A DNA stretch of 64,000 bases from Rubrimonas sp036788415 (GTDB lineage Bacteria; Pseudomonadota; Alphaproteobacteria; Rhodobacterales; Rhodobacteraceae), in contig NZ_DAIQNN010000007.1 in the NCBI RefSeq assembly GCF_036788415.1, positions 19,580 through 83,579 on the forward strand, given 5' to 3'. The position numbers were made by a program, and so were the translations under genes. Positions 17,045 to 25,250 of the stretch are shown piece by piece. Position 1 is the first letter of the stretch. The number at the start of each line of letters is the position of its first letter. Below the pieces are notes generated by a model. It had not been told where the DNA came from. It was given only the letters and a program-made list of their open reading frames with translations, and did not search any database.

Positions 17045-18778
17045 ATGACCTATCGCGCGCCGTTGGAGGAGATCTCCCTCACGCTGACCCACATGGTCGG
17101 CGCAGACGCGCTGGCGGGGACCGAGCTCTTCGCCGAGGCGACCGTCGAGACCCGCGACGCGATCCTGACCGAGGCGGCGAAGCTGGCCGAGGAGGTTCTC
17201 GCGCCCCTCAACCGCGTTGGCGACCTCGACCCCTGCCGGATCGAGAACGGCGTGGTGCGCCTGCCGAAGGGGTTCGTCGAGGGCTTCGCCGCGATCCGCG
17301 ACGGCGGCTGGATGGGGCTGACCGCCGAGCCGCGCTGGGGCGGCATGGGGCTGCCGCACGCCTTCTTCACCGCCTTCAACGAGATGACGTCGAGCGCCTG
17401 CCTCGCCCTCGCGCTCGGGCCGCTCTTGACCATCGGCAAGATCGAGGCGCTGCAGGAGCACGCGCCGGACTGGGTGCGCGACCTCTACATCCCAAAGCTC
17501 GCGAGCGGGGAGTGGACCGGGGTGATGGACCTCACGGAGCCCGGCGCGGGCAGCGACGTCGGCGCGCTGCGGTTGCGCGCCGAACCGGCCGGGGACGGAA
17601 CTTACCGGCTGCACGGGCAGAAGATCTTCATCACCTGGGGCGACCACGACGCGGCGGAGAACGTCTGCCACCTCGTGCTCGGGCGGATCGCCGGGGCGCC
17701 GGACGGGGTGCGCGGCGTGTCGATGTTCCTCTGCCCGAAATTCATCCCCGAGGCCGACGGGACGCTGGGGCCGCGCAACGCGATGCGCGCCATCGGGCTC
17801 GAACACAAGATGGGCCTGCACGGCTCGCCGACCTGCGTGATGGAGTTCGACGGCGCCGCCGCCTGGCTGATCGGCGGCGAGAATCGCGGACTTATGGCGA
17901 TGTTCTCGATGATGAACGCGGCGCGGCTTGGCGTCGGCGTTCAGGGCGTCGGCGTCGCAGAGGCCGCTTTGCAGGCGGCGGAAGCCTATGCGCAGGCGCG
18001 CCGGCAGGGCCGCACCCCGGTCGGCGACGGCCACGGCCCGATCGCCGACCACGCCGACGTGCGGCGCATGCTGACGACGATGCGCGCCCGCACCATGGCG
18101 GCGCGCGCGATCTGCTTCGCCTGCGCGACCGCGCTCGATTTCGCCCGCGCGGCCCCTGAGGCCGAGCGCGCCGGCTGGGCCGCGCGCGCGGGCCTGCTGA
18201 CGCCCATCGCAAAGGCGTTCGGGACGGATGTCGGCTGCGAAGTCGCCTCGCTCGGCATCCAGGTGCATGGCGGGATGGGCTATGTCGAGGAGACGGGCGT
18301 CGCGCAGTTCTACCGCGACGTGCGCGTGACCCCGATCTACGAAGGCGCCAACGGCGTGCAGGCGATGGATCTGGTCGGGCGAAAGCTGGCCCAGCACGGC
18401 GCGGCCCCGCATGCGATGCTCGACGAGATCGCGGCGTTCGCCGCGCAGGCGCGCAGCGGCGCGGGCGCCGAGCTCGCCGCCCGGCTCGACGCGGCGCGCG
18501 CGCAGGTGCTGGCGGCGACCGACTGGATGATCGCCGCCAAGGGCAACGACCGCCACGCCGGCGCGACGCCGTTCCTGCGCGCCTGGGCGCTGCTGCTGGG
18601 CGGCTACTTCCTGTTCAAGGGGGCGGAGGCGGCGCCGAAGCTCATGCCGCTGGCGTCCTTCTTCATCCGGCAGGAGCTGCCTCAGGCCGCGGCGCATCTC
18701 GCGGCCGCGACCGAAGGAGCCGGGGCGCTCTATCCCGAGATCGAGACCGAAGACGCCGCCGACAGCGCCGCCGCCTGA
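17045..18778 (+). CDS. Acyl-CoA dehydrogenase (long form with C-terminal extension)
   Basis: A 577-residue FAD-dependent acyl-CoA dehydrogenase. It has the N-terminal helical domain, the middle beta-domain with VMDLTEPGAGSDVGALRLRA and KIFITWGDHD, and the C-terminal helical domain. The likely catalytic Glu is E433 in PIYEGANGVQAMDLVGRKL. The extra 140 or so C-terminal residues mark the FadE-like subclass with an acyl-CoA dehydrogenase C-terminal extension, often acting on medium or long chains. It oxidises acyl-CoA to the 2-enoyl-CoA and passes electrons to ETF. It is followed 2 bp later by an MBL-fold hydrolase. Confidence 0.93.
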   Translation: MTYRAPLEEISLTLTHMVGADALAGTELFAEATVETRDAILTEAAKLAEEVLAPLNRVGDLDPCRIENGVVRLPKGFVEGFAAIRDGGWMGLTAEPRWGGMGLPHAFFTAFNEMTSSACLALALGPLLTIGKIEALQEHAPDWVRDLYIPKLASGEWTGVMDLTEPGAGSDVGALRLRAEPAGDGTYRLHGQKIFITWGDHDAAENVCHLVLGRIAGAPDGVRGVSMFLCPKFIPEADGTLGPRNAMRAIGLEHKMGLHGSPTCVMEFDGAAAWLIGGENRGLMAMFSMMNAARLGVGVQGVGVAEAALQAAEAYAQARRQGRTPVGDGHGPIADHADVRRMLTTMRARTMAARAICFACATALDFARAAPEAERAGWAARAGLLTPIAKAFGTDVGCEVASLGIQVHGGMGYVEETGVAQFYRDVRVTPIYEGANGVQAMDLVGRKLAQHGAAPHAMLDEIAAFAAQARSGAGAELAARLDAARAQVLAATDWMIAAKGNDRHAGATPFLRAWALLLGGYFLFKGAEAAPKLMPLASFFIRQELPQAAAHLAAATEGAGALYPEIETEDAADSAAA

Positions 18779-18780
18779 GC

Positions 18781-19824
18781 GTGTCGCCCCGCGACCTGCC
18801 GGGCCTGCGGACGCCCTTCGAGCCGCCCGCGCCCGGCGGCGCATCCGCCGTCGCCGAGGGCGTTCTGTGGCTGCGTCTGCCGCTGCCGATGAGGCTCGAT
18901 CACGTCAACTGCTACGCGCTTGACGACGGCGACGGCTGGACGCTGGTGGATACAGGGCTGAACTGGCGCGGCTGCCGCGCGGGGTGGGAGGCGCTGCTCG
19001 CCGGACCGCTCGCGGGCCGGCCCGTGCGGCGGCTCATCGTCACCCATCACCACCCCGACCATATGGGGCTGGCCGGCTGGCTGATCGCGCGCGGCGCAGA
19101 GCTCTGGACCACCCGCACGGCGTGGCTCTATGCGCGGATGCTGCAGCTCGACCATCAGGAGCGCCCGAGCCCCGAGGCCGTCGCCTTCCGCCGCCGCGCC
19201 GGCCTCGACGCCGAACGCCTGCGCGCCTACGCCGAGGCCGAGCCCTTCAATTTCTCGCGCACCGTCGCCCGCCTGCCCGAGGGCTTTCGCCGCATCGCCG
19301 AGGGCGATGCGGTCGAGGCGGGCGGGCGGCGCTGGCGGGTCGTCTGCGGCGGCGGCCACGCGCCCGAACATGCGACGCTCTGGAGCGAGGACGGCGAACT
19401 GGCGCTGACCGGCGACCAGATCCTGCCGCGCATCTCCTCGCATATCGGGGTCTATCCCTCCGAACCCGAGGCCGATCCGTTGTCGGACTGGCTGGACAGC
19501 TGCCGCCGCCTGAGCGGGCTGGCCGACGACGCCCGCCTCGCGCTGCCCGGCCACAACGCGCCCTTCACCGGCCTGCCGCTGCGGCTGCGCCAGTTGATCG
19601 AGAACCACGAGGGCGCCCTGGAGCGGCTGCGCGCCCATATCGCGCAGGCCCCGCGCAGCGCCGCCGACTGCCTCGGCGCGCTGTTCCGCCGCGAGATCGG
19701 CGAGGCGGAGTACGGATTGGCGCTGACCGAAGCGGTGGCGCATCTCAACCATCTGCGCGCCCGCGGCGAGGCCGTCGCGGCGGTCGACGCGTTCGGGGCG
19801 CTGCGCTTCTCGCCGGCGACCTGA
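18781..19824 (+). CDS. MBL-fold metallo-hydrolase (LACTB2-like)
   Basis: A 347-residue metallo-beta-lactamase-fold protein starting with GTG two bases after the acyl-CoA dehydrogenase stop, so probably coupled to it. The metal motif HHHPDH is at residues 89-94 (H-x-H-x-D-H), with further ligands in GGGHAPEHA and LTGDQILPRIS. A C-terminal winged-helix-like segment (residues after about 270) is typical of the LACTB2/glyoxalase-II-related group. Members hydrolyse thioesters or act on RNA. Linkage to an acyl-CoA dehydrogenase favours a thioester substrate, but that is inference. Confidence 0.88.
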   Translation: MSPRDLPGLRTPFEPPAPGGASAVAEGVLWLRLPLPMRLDHVNCYALDDGDGWTLVDTGLNWRGCRAGWEALLAGPLAGRPVRRLIVTHHHPDHMGLAGWLIARGAELWTTRTAWLYARMLQLDHQERPSPEAVAFRRRAGLDAERLRAYAEAEPFNFSRTVARLPEGFRRIAEGDAVEAGGRRWRVVCGGGHAPEHATLWSEDGELALTGDQILPRISSHIGVYPSEPEADPLSDWLDSCRRLSGLADDARLALPGHNAPFTGLPLRLRQLIENHEGALERLRAHIAQAPRSAADCLGALFRREIGEAEYGLALTEAVAHLNHLRARGEAVAAVDAFGALRFSPAT

Positions 19825-19907
19825 CCGCGCCGGCCGCCGGCGACGGGAGTTCCGACCGCTTCGCGCCGCATCCGGGGTTTTCGCGTCGGTCCCGGCGGGA
19901 CGGGTCC

Positions 19908-19937
19908 TTGACAAGGCGGCGGCGACAGGGCCATTAC
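19908..19937 (+). promoter_or_regulatory. Probable sigma70 promoter of rpmJ
   Basis: A perfect TTGACA at 19908-19913 is followed after 17-18 bases by CCATTA/CATTAC (19931-19937), a recognisable -10. It lies 63 bp ahead of the rpmJ start codon, in the 175-bp gap after the MBL-fold gene. Confidence 0.6.
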
Positions 19938-19953
19938 GCGCGTCGCATCGGTT

Positions 19954-19994
19954 GGAGGTGAGGCGGGCTCTTGGCGCTCCGTCCTCGGAGGTGA
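19954..19994 (+). promoter_or_regulatory. Duplicated Shine-Dalgarno and 7-codon reading frame in the rpmJ leader
   Basis: GGAGGTGA occurs at 19954-19961 and again at 19987-19994. The second copy is correctly placed for the rpmJ ATG at 20000. Nine bases after the first copy, a TTG codon at 19971 opens a seven-codon frame that ends in TGA at 19992-19994, inside the second copy. Whether the short frame is translated is unknown. Confidence 0.35.
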
Positions 19995-19999
19995 CGAGA

Positions 20000-20125
20000 A
20001 TGAAAATCCGCAACTCGCTCAAGTCGCTCAAGGAGCGTCACAAGGACTGCCGGATCGTGCGCCGCAAGGGCCGCGTCTATGTGATCAACAAGACGCAGCG
20101 GCGGTTCAAGGCGCGTCAGGGCTGA
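20000..20125 (+). CDS. rpmJ: 50S ribosomal protein L36 (zinc-independent type)
   Basis: A 41-residue L36 with the conserved CRIVRRKGRVYVINKTQRRFKARQG-type C-terminus (residues 17-41). It binds 23S rRNA in the large subunit. Only one Cys (C17) is present and the CxxC/CxH zinc ribbon is absent, so this is the zinc-free form normal for alphaproteobacteria. The length matches that form exactly. A strong GGAGGTGA lies 5 bases before the ATG. It has its own promoter, and a hairpin follows, so it looks like a single-gene transcript. Confidence 0.97.
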   Translation: MKIRNSLKSLKERHKDCRIVRRKGRVYVINKTQRRFKARQG

Positions 20126-20158
20126 CCGCCGAGATTCGTTCGTCCTGACCAACCCAAG

Positions 20159-20180
20159 AGCCCACCCTCGCGGGTGGGCT
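20159..20180 (+). terminator. Hairpin after rpmJ
   Basis: AGCCCACCC (20159-20167) pairs perfectly with GGGTGGGCT (20172-20180) around a TCGC loop, 33 bp after the rpmJ stop. There is no T-run on either side. Its right arm abuts the dispersed repeat described next. Confidence 0.6.
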
Positions 20181-20297
20181 AGAGCGCAGATCGACCTCGA
20201 CGGAGCAGGTCCCTAGTCGGGGACCTTTGTTTCTAAAGGAAGAATCCTGGTTCACCGATCCCCTCAGGTCGGCTAGCGCTCTGGCCCGGCGCAGTCC
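20176..20297. repeat. Structured dispersed repeat, copy A
   Basis: About 120 bp between the convergent ends of rpmJ and the DUF4168 gene, resembling a second stretch at 56725-56845. Exact shared runs include TCGACCT, GCAGGTCC, TTGTTT, TGGTT, GGTCGGCT and GGCGCAG, in the same order and at similar spacing. The ends pair: AGAGCGC (20181-20187) with GCGCTCT (20276-20282), and CGACCT (20192-20197) with AGGTCG (20266-20271), around a small internal loop. Inside, AGGTCCC (20207-20213) can pair with GGGACCT (20220-20226). No ORF fits. It may be an sRNA gene, a REP/MITE-like element or an mRNA-end structure; strand is undetermined. Confidence 0.6.
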
Positions 20298-20306
20298 GAG
20301 GTCGCC

Positions 20307-20642
20307 TCAGTTGGCGGAGAGCAGCGCGCCGAGGCGCTCGGCGAAGTCGGGATCCTGATTGGCCGCAACGACGATCTCGTTGTATTCTTCGACCGTGATT
20401 CCGGGCGCCTTTTCGATTGCGTCGACCATCATCGCGTTCGCCTCGGCCATGATTTCCTGCTGACGCGCGGGATCGTCGATCGCATCGATGCGCTCCGCTG
20501 CGGCCTGCCGGATCGTGGTCAGCTCGTTCGCCGCAAGGGCGAACGCCTCCAGCTTGGTTTCGGAGAACTGCTCCTGCGCGAGAGCTCCGAAAGCGACGAG
20601 CGTTGCGAGAGCGGCTGCGAGAATCGGGGTTTTCCGGGTCAT
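20307..20642 (-). CDS. DUF4168 family exported protein
   Basis: A 111-residue protein with a Sec signal peptide (residues 1-22, cleavage after GALA). The mature part is a helical, acidic domain like DUF4168: KLEAFALAANELTTIRQ, then a charged linker and YNEIVVAANQDPDFAERL, where the YNxI-x-x-Ax-xDP pattern is characteristic. Family members are periplasmic and of unknown function. An antisense long frame covers the same DNA but has no family match. It is convergent with rpmJ, with repeat copy A between them. Confidence 0.82.
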   Translation of the reverse strand: MTRKTPILAAALATLVAFGALAQEQFSETKLEAFALAANELTTIRQAAAERIDAIDDPARQQEIMAEANAMMVDAIEKAPGITVEEYNEIVVAANQDPDFAERLGALLSAN

Positions 20643-20747
20643 GACGTCTCCTTGCTGCGCGCGCGGACCGATCCGCGCGCAAGACTGACCTAGGCGCCCC
20701 TCCGTTCGTTTGAACCCGCCGCGCTCTGACGATCCCGTGAGCGCGAG

Positions 20748-21983
20748 TCACCCATAGTCGCGCCGGTCGTCGATCACCTTGCCGTCGTTCGGCAGCGCTC
20801 CGGGCGCCGTCAGCTTCACCGCGCCCTTCAGCTTGAGGACGTCGCGCAGAGAGCCCTCCAGCGCCGCGACGAAGGCGTCCGAACAGGTCGCCGTCTCGAA
20901 GGCGACCTCGAAGGCGTCCTGATCGCCGTCGCGCGTCACGGTCAGCCGGGCGCGCGTCGCCTCGGGGTGGCGCGCGAGGATTTGCGCGACCTGCTCGGGG
21001 CGCACGAACATGCCCTTGATCTTGGTGGTCTGGTCGGCCCGGCCCATCCAGCCCTTGAGCCGCATCCCCGTCCGCCCGCAGGGGCTGAGGCCGGGCAGGA
21101 CCGCCGAGAGATCGCCGGTCGCAAAGCGGATCAGCGGATAGTCGGGGTTCAGGGCGGTGACGACGACCTCGCCGACCTCGCCGTCGGGAACCGGGTCGCC
21201 CGTGCCGGGCCGCACGATCTCCACGATCACGCCCTCGTCGACGATCATCCCCTGATCGGCGGCGCTCTCATAGGCGATGAGGCCCAGATCGGCGGTCGCG
21301 TAGCATTGCAGCACGGCGACCCCGCGCGCCGCGTAGCCCGCCCGAAGCGCCGGGAACAGCGCGCCGCCCGAGACCAGCGCCGCGCGGATCGAGCCGAGGT
21401 CGCGGGCGAGTTCGTCGGCCTTGTCGAGGATCGCTTTCAGGAAGTCGGGCGTGCCCGTCCAGAAAGCGGGCCGCAGATGCGCCGCCGCCTCGACCTGCGC
21501 CTCGGTCGCGCCGACGCCGCCGGGAAAGATGCGCGCGCCGACCGCGCGCGCGCCGCTCTCGAGCATCATCCCCGCCGGGGTGAGGTGATAGGAGAAGCAG
21601 TTGTGCATCAGCATGCCGCGGCGCAGCCCCGCCGCGTGCAGCGCGCGCCCGATGCGCCACCAGTCATGGCCGAGGCCGCCGGGCTCGAAGATCGGCCCGG
21701 GCGACATGAAGACATGGGCGGGCTGGGAGGGGGCCGCCGCCGAAAGGCCGCCGAGGGGAGGGGAGGCCTTCTGCAAGGCGCCGAGATCGGCCTTGCGCAG
21801 GAGCGGCAGGCGCGCCAGCGCGGCGCGATCGCTCACCGCGTCCGGCTCGACGCCCCCGAGCTGCGCCGCGAGCCCCGGCGCCGCCGCGCCCGCCCGTTTC
21901 AGCCCCGCGCGCAAACAGTCGAATTGCGAGGCCTCGCGCGCCTCCGGCTCGCGCGTCTCCAGCGCGTCGAAGAATTCGGCCAT
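20748..21983 (-). CDS. Phenylacetate-CoA ligase family (adenylate-forming) protein
   Basis: A 411-residue adenylate-forming enzyme of the PaaK type, which activates a carboxylic acid as the acyl-AMP and then the CoA thioester. The AMP-binding motif region is YATADLGLIAYES, and YPLIRFATGDLSAV with GWMGRADQTTKIKGMFVRP is the characteristic PaaK hinge. The C-terminal part contains NDGKVIDDRR, where the catalytic Lys normally lies. The aryl or other acid used cannot be read. It lies 37 bp after the potI-like permease on the same strand and may be the end of that transcript. Confidence 0.88.
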   Translation of the reverse strand: MAEFFDALETREPEAREASQFDCLRAGLKRAGAAAPGLAAQLGGVEPDAVSDRAALARLPLLRKADLGALQKASPPLGGLSAAAPSQPAHVFMSPGPIFEPGGLGHDWWRIGRALHAAGLRRGMLMHNCFSYHLTPAGMMLESGARAVGARIFPGGVGATEAQVEAAAHLRPAFWTGTPDFLKAILDKADELARDLGSIRAALVSGGALFPALRAGYAARGVAVLQCYATADLGLIAYESAADQGMIVDEGVIVEIVRPGTGDPVPDGEVGEVVVTALNPDYPLIRFATGDLSAVLPGLSPCGRTGMRLKGWMGRADQTTKIKGMFVRPEQVAQILARHPEATRARLTVTRDGDQDAFEVAFETATCSDAFVAALEGSLRDVLKLKGAVKLTAPGALPNDGKVIDDRRDYG

Positions 21984-22020
21984 GCTCGCCTCCCGGTCGT
22001 CCTCCCAGCCGCCGCGCTTG

Positions 22021-22836
22021 TCACGCGCGGTCGGCGGCCTGCTTGTCGCGCATCTGCCGCGCGATGGCCTGCTTCATGATCAGCGACCAGACGATCACGC
22101 CGACGGTCACGATCCCGATCAGGATCGTGCAGATCGCGTTGATCTCCGGCGTCACGCCCAGCCGCACCGACGAGAAGATCTTCATCGGCAGCGTCGTCGA
22201 GCCGGGGCCGGCGAGGAAGCTCGCGATCACCAGATCGTCGAGCGAGAGGGTGAAGCTCAGGAGCCAGCCCGAGACGATGGCGGGCATGATCAGCGGCAGG
22301 GTGATGCGGAAGAACACCGTGCCGGGCCGCGCGCCGAGGTCCATCGCCGCCTCCTCGACCGAATTGTCGAAGCCCGCGAGCCGCGCCTGCACGACGACCG
22401 CCACATAGCACATGGAAAAAGTCGCATGCGCGACGATCACCGTCACGATGCCGCGATCCACCGAGACGGCGATGAAGGTCAGCAGCAGCGACAGGCCGGT
22501 GATCACCTCCGGCATCACCAGCGGCGCCAGCACCATCCCCGAAAAGAGCGTGCGGCCGAGGAACTTCGGGATGCGCGCCAGCGCCACGCCGGCCAGCGTC
22601 CCCAAGATCGCGGCTATGGTCGAGGCGCAGACGGCGACGAGCGCCGAGACGCGCGCCGCATCCATCAGCCCCTGATTGTTCCACAGCTCGACATACCATT
22701 TGGTCGAGAAGCCGCCCCAGACCGTGACCAGCCGGCTCTCGTTGAAGGAGAACACGATCAAGATCAGGATCGGCAGATAGAGGAACGTGAAACCCGCGAT
22801 CAGCGCCGCGCGGTCGGACCATCCGAACGGCGTCAT
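22021..22836 (-). CDS. ABC transporter permease (PotI/PotC type)
   Basis: A 271-residue permease with about six membrane segments, opening FTFLYLPILILIVFSFNES. The EAA loop is AAMDLGARPGTVFFRITLPL. The ATG at 22836 overlaps the stop of the PotH-type permease (ATGA). Unlike the importer at 11.6-15.6 kb, this permease pair has no ATPase or binding-protein gene beside it; its partners must be elsewhere or shared. Polyamine transport is the family's common role, but the ligand here is not shown. Confidence 0.9.
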   Translation of the reverse strand: MTPFGWSDRAALIAGFTFLYLPILILIVFSFNESRLVTVWGGFSTKWYVELWNNQGLMDAARVSALVAVCASTIAAILGTLAGVALARIPKFLGRTLFSGMVLAPLVMPEVITGLSLLLTFIAVSVDRGIVTVIVAHATFSMCYVAVVVQARLAGFDNSVEEAAMDLGARPGTVFFRITLPLIMPAIVSGWLLSFTLSLDDLVIASFLAGPGSTTLPMKIFSSVRLGVTPEINAICTILIGIVTVGVIVWSLIMKQAIARQMRDKQAADRA

Positions 22837-23732
22837 CCCGCCCCCGCCTTGTTGGCCATGCGCTGGAACAGCATGATCGGCGCGACCAGCACCACCAGAA
22901 GCACCACCGCCACCGCCGAGGCCAGCGGCCAGTCGCGATTGGCGAAGAACTCGTTCCAGAGCGTGCGCCCGATCATCTGCGTCTGCGCGCCCCCCAGAAG
23001 CTCGGGGATCACGAATTCGCCCACCGAAGGGATGAAGACGAGGAAGCACCCCGCCGCCACCCCCGGCAGCGACAGCGGAAACGTCACCCGCCAGAAGGCG
23101 CGCCACGGACGACACCCGAGGTCCGCCGCCGCCTCGAGCAGCGAGCGGTCCTGCTTCTCGAGCGCCGAGTAGAGCGGCAGCACCATGAAGGGCAGGTAGG
23201 AGTAGACGATGCCGATATAGACGGCGATTTCGGTGTTGTGGATCACCAGCGGCTGGTCGATCAGCCCCATCGACTGCAGCGCGAGGTTGATCAGACCGTC
23301 GCGTTTCAGAATCCCGATCCATGCGTAGACGCGGATCAGGAAGGACGTCCAGAACGGCAGGATCACCAGCATCAGCAGCGGGCCCTGCCAGCTCTTCGGC
23401 GCGCGCGCCATCGCATGCGCCATCGGATAGCCGACGAGCAGCGTGATGAAGGTCGCCGTCAGCGCGATGCGCAGGCTGTTGAGATAGGTCGTGACGTAGA
23501 GCGGATCCTGCAGCAGGAACAGGTAGTTGCCGGTGTTGAGGTTGGCGAAGTAGCTGCGGATGCCGTCAAGCGTGTCCCAGGTCGGGCCGTAGGGCGGCTG
23601 GGCGACCATCGGCTCGGAGAAGCTGATCTTGAGCACGATCAGGAAGGGCGCGGCGAAGAACAGCAAGAGCCACAGATAGGGGAGCCCGACGACTGCGATC
23701 CGCCCCCAGTTCACCTGCCGTCCAGCCTGCAT
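22833..23732 (-). CDS. ABC transporter permease (PotH/PotB type)
   Basis: A 299-residue permease. It starts with a short basic N-terminus, then LPYLWLLLFFAAPFLIVLKI and a large periplasmic loop (YFANLNTGNYLFLLQDPLYV), as in PotH. The EAA loop is AAADLGCRPWRAFWRVTFPL, followed by GEFVIPELLGGAQTQMIG. The stop overlaps the start of the PotI-type gene. It is the first gene of this short row; the MORN-repeat gene upstream, 93 bp away on the same strand, looks unrelated. Confidence 0.92.
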   Translation of the reverse strand: MQAGRQVNWGRIAVVGLPYLWLLLFFAAPFLIVLKISFSEPMVAQPPYGPTWDTLDGIRSYFANLNTGNYLFLLQDPLYVTTYLNSLRIALTATFITLLVGYPMAHAMARAPKSWQGPLLMLVILPFWTSFLIRVYAWIGILKRDGLINLALQSMGLIDQPLVIHNTEIAVYIGIVYSYLPFMVLPLYSALEKQDRSLLEAAADLGCRPWRAFWRVTFPLSLPGVAAGCFLVFIPSVGEFVIPELLGGAQTQMIGRTLWNEFFANRDWPLASAVAVVLLVVLVAPIMLFQRMANKAGAG

Positions 23733-23825
23733 CGGCGCGCTCCGCTTGATGCGCCGATTAACGCAGCCGCAGCGCGCGCGCGCAAGAGGGGAGGTCGCCG
23801 AAAGCGGCGCGAAAGCCGCGCGCCG

Positions 23826-25250
23826 TCACTGCGCTTCCGCTTCCGCTTCCTCGCGCGAGCCGCGCCGCCCGTTCACCCAGTAGCCTGCGTATTCCGCGCC
23901 GCTGGCGTAGCGCATCACGCCGTAGCCGTGGCGCTGGCCCTTGCGGAACGCCCCCTCGTAGACGTCGCCATTGCCGTAGCGCGCGACGCCCTCGCCGTGG
24001 ATTTCGCCTTCCGCCCAGCCGCCCTCATAGGCGAAGCCGTCGGGCAGCGACAGCGACCCCGTCCCCGCCCGCGCGCCGTCGATGAACTCGCCGTCATAGA
24101 CCGCGCCGTCGGCGTAGCGCGCGACGCCCCGCCCGTGCTGGAGGCCGTCGCGCCACTGGCCGGAGTATTCGTAGCCGTCGGGATGGGTCATCGCCCCTTC
24201 GCCATGGTGCTGGCCGTCGCGGAACTCGCCCTCGTAGCGCACGCCGTTCGCATAGACCGCGACGCCGCGCCCGTGGATCTCGCCCGCCCGCCAGTCGCCC
24301 TCGTAATGGCCGCCATCGGCGTAGTCGATCCGCCCCGGCCCGTCCGGCGCGCCGTTGGCGAAGCGGCCTGCGTGCGTCGCCCCGTTGGGGTAGCGCGCGA
24401 CGCCTTCGCCCTCGATCCGCCCCTCAACCCATCCGCCCTCGTAGACGTAGCCGTCGGCGGCGGTGAACTTGCCGGCGCCGTGGCGGCGGCCCTCGCGGAA
24501 CTGGCCTTCGTAGAGATCGCCATTGGCGTAGCGCGCCACGCCTTCGCCGTCGCGCACGCCGTCGAGGAACTCGCCCTCATAGACGTCTCCGGTGGGATAT
24601 TCGGCGCGCCCGCGCCCGGTGATCAGCCCGCCGACCCACTGGCCCTCGTATCGGAACCCGTCGGCCATGACGATCTCGCCCGCGCCCTCGCGCATGCCCT
24701 TGACGAAATCGCCGCGATAGACCGAGCCGTCGGCGTAGGTGACGACGCCCTCGCCATGCGGCGCACCCTCGGCCCAGCCGCCTTCGTAGCGATAGCCGTT
24801 GGGGCGCGTCATGACCCCCTGGCCCTGATGCGCGTTCGCGACGAAGTCGCCTTCGTAGATCACCCCGTCGGCATAGGTCGCGCGGCCCCGTCCCTCGATC
24901 ACGCCGGCCTTCCATTCGCCTTCGTAGGCGCCGCCGTCGGCGTAGACGATCCGCCCCTGTCCGTGGGGGGCGCCGTCCTTGAAGTCGCCCTCATAGACCG
25001 AGCCGTTGGGGTAGCGCGCGACGCCCTTGCCCTCGATGCGGCCGTCGACCCATTCGCCGGTGTATTCGTAGCCGCCTGGCAGGCGGAACACGCCCTGGCC
25101 GTGCTGCTTGCCGTCGCGGAACTCGCCTTCGTAGACGCCGCCGGTGTCGTATTGCTTCACGGCGACCGAGGGCGTGTCCTGCGCAGTCGCGGCGAGGCCC
25201 ACGATCGCGACGACCGCAAGCGCGCCGAGCAGCTTTCTGAGCGTCGCCAT
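23826..25250 (-). CDS. Exported MORN-repeat protein (18 full repeats)
   Basis: A 474-residue protein with a signal peptide (residues 1-23, LGALAVVAIVGLAATAQ) and, from residue 40 to 453, eighteen uninterrupted 23-residue MORN repeats (YEGxF/WxxGxxxGxGxxxYxxG) plus a partial nineteenth. The array is encoded at 23892-25133. Bacterial MORN proteins act as rigid beta-sheet scaffolds, often at the envelope, binding lipids or proteins. Position 5 of the repeat strictly alternates F and W except at repeats 9-10, which marks a block duplication. The C-terminus is short and acidic (REEAEAEAQ). No enzymatic domain is attached. The ATG at 25250 begins the signal peptide. Confidence 0.93.
   Translation of the reverse strand: MATLRKLLGALAVVAIVGLAATAQDTPSVAVKQYDTGGVYEGEFRDGKQHGQGVFRLPGGYEYTGEWVDGRIEGKGVARYPNGSVYEGDFKDGAPHGQGRIVYADGGAYEGEWKAGVIEGRGRATYADGVIYEGDFVANAHQGQGVMTRPNGYRYEGGWAEGAPHGEGVVTYADGSVYRGDFVKGMREGAGEIVMADGFRYEGQWVGGLITGRGRAEYPTGDVYEGEFLDGVRDGEGVARYANGDLYEGQFREGRRHGAGKFTAADGYVYEGGWVEGRIEGEGVARYPNGATHAGRFANGAPDGPGRIDYADGGHYEGDWRAGEIHGRGVAVYANGVRYEGEFRDGQHHGEGAMTHPDGYEYSGQWRDGLQHGRGVARYADGAVYDGEFIDGARAGTGSLSLPDGFAYEGGWAEGEIHGEGVARYGNGDVYEGAFRKGQRHGYGVMRYASGAEYAGYWVNGRRGSREEAEAEAQ

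Noticed and set aside
23892..25133. Regular 69-bp periodicity, at first sight a tandem-repeat or CRISPR-like array
   Set aside because: The period is the 23-codon MORN repeat inside one open frame, with no spacer-like unique segments.
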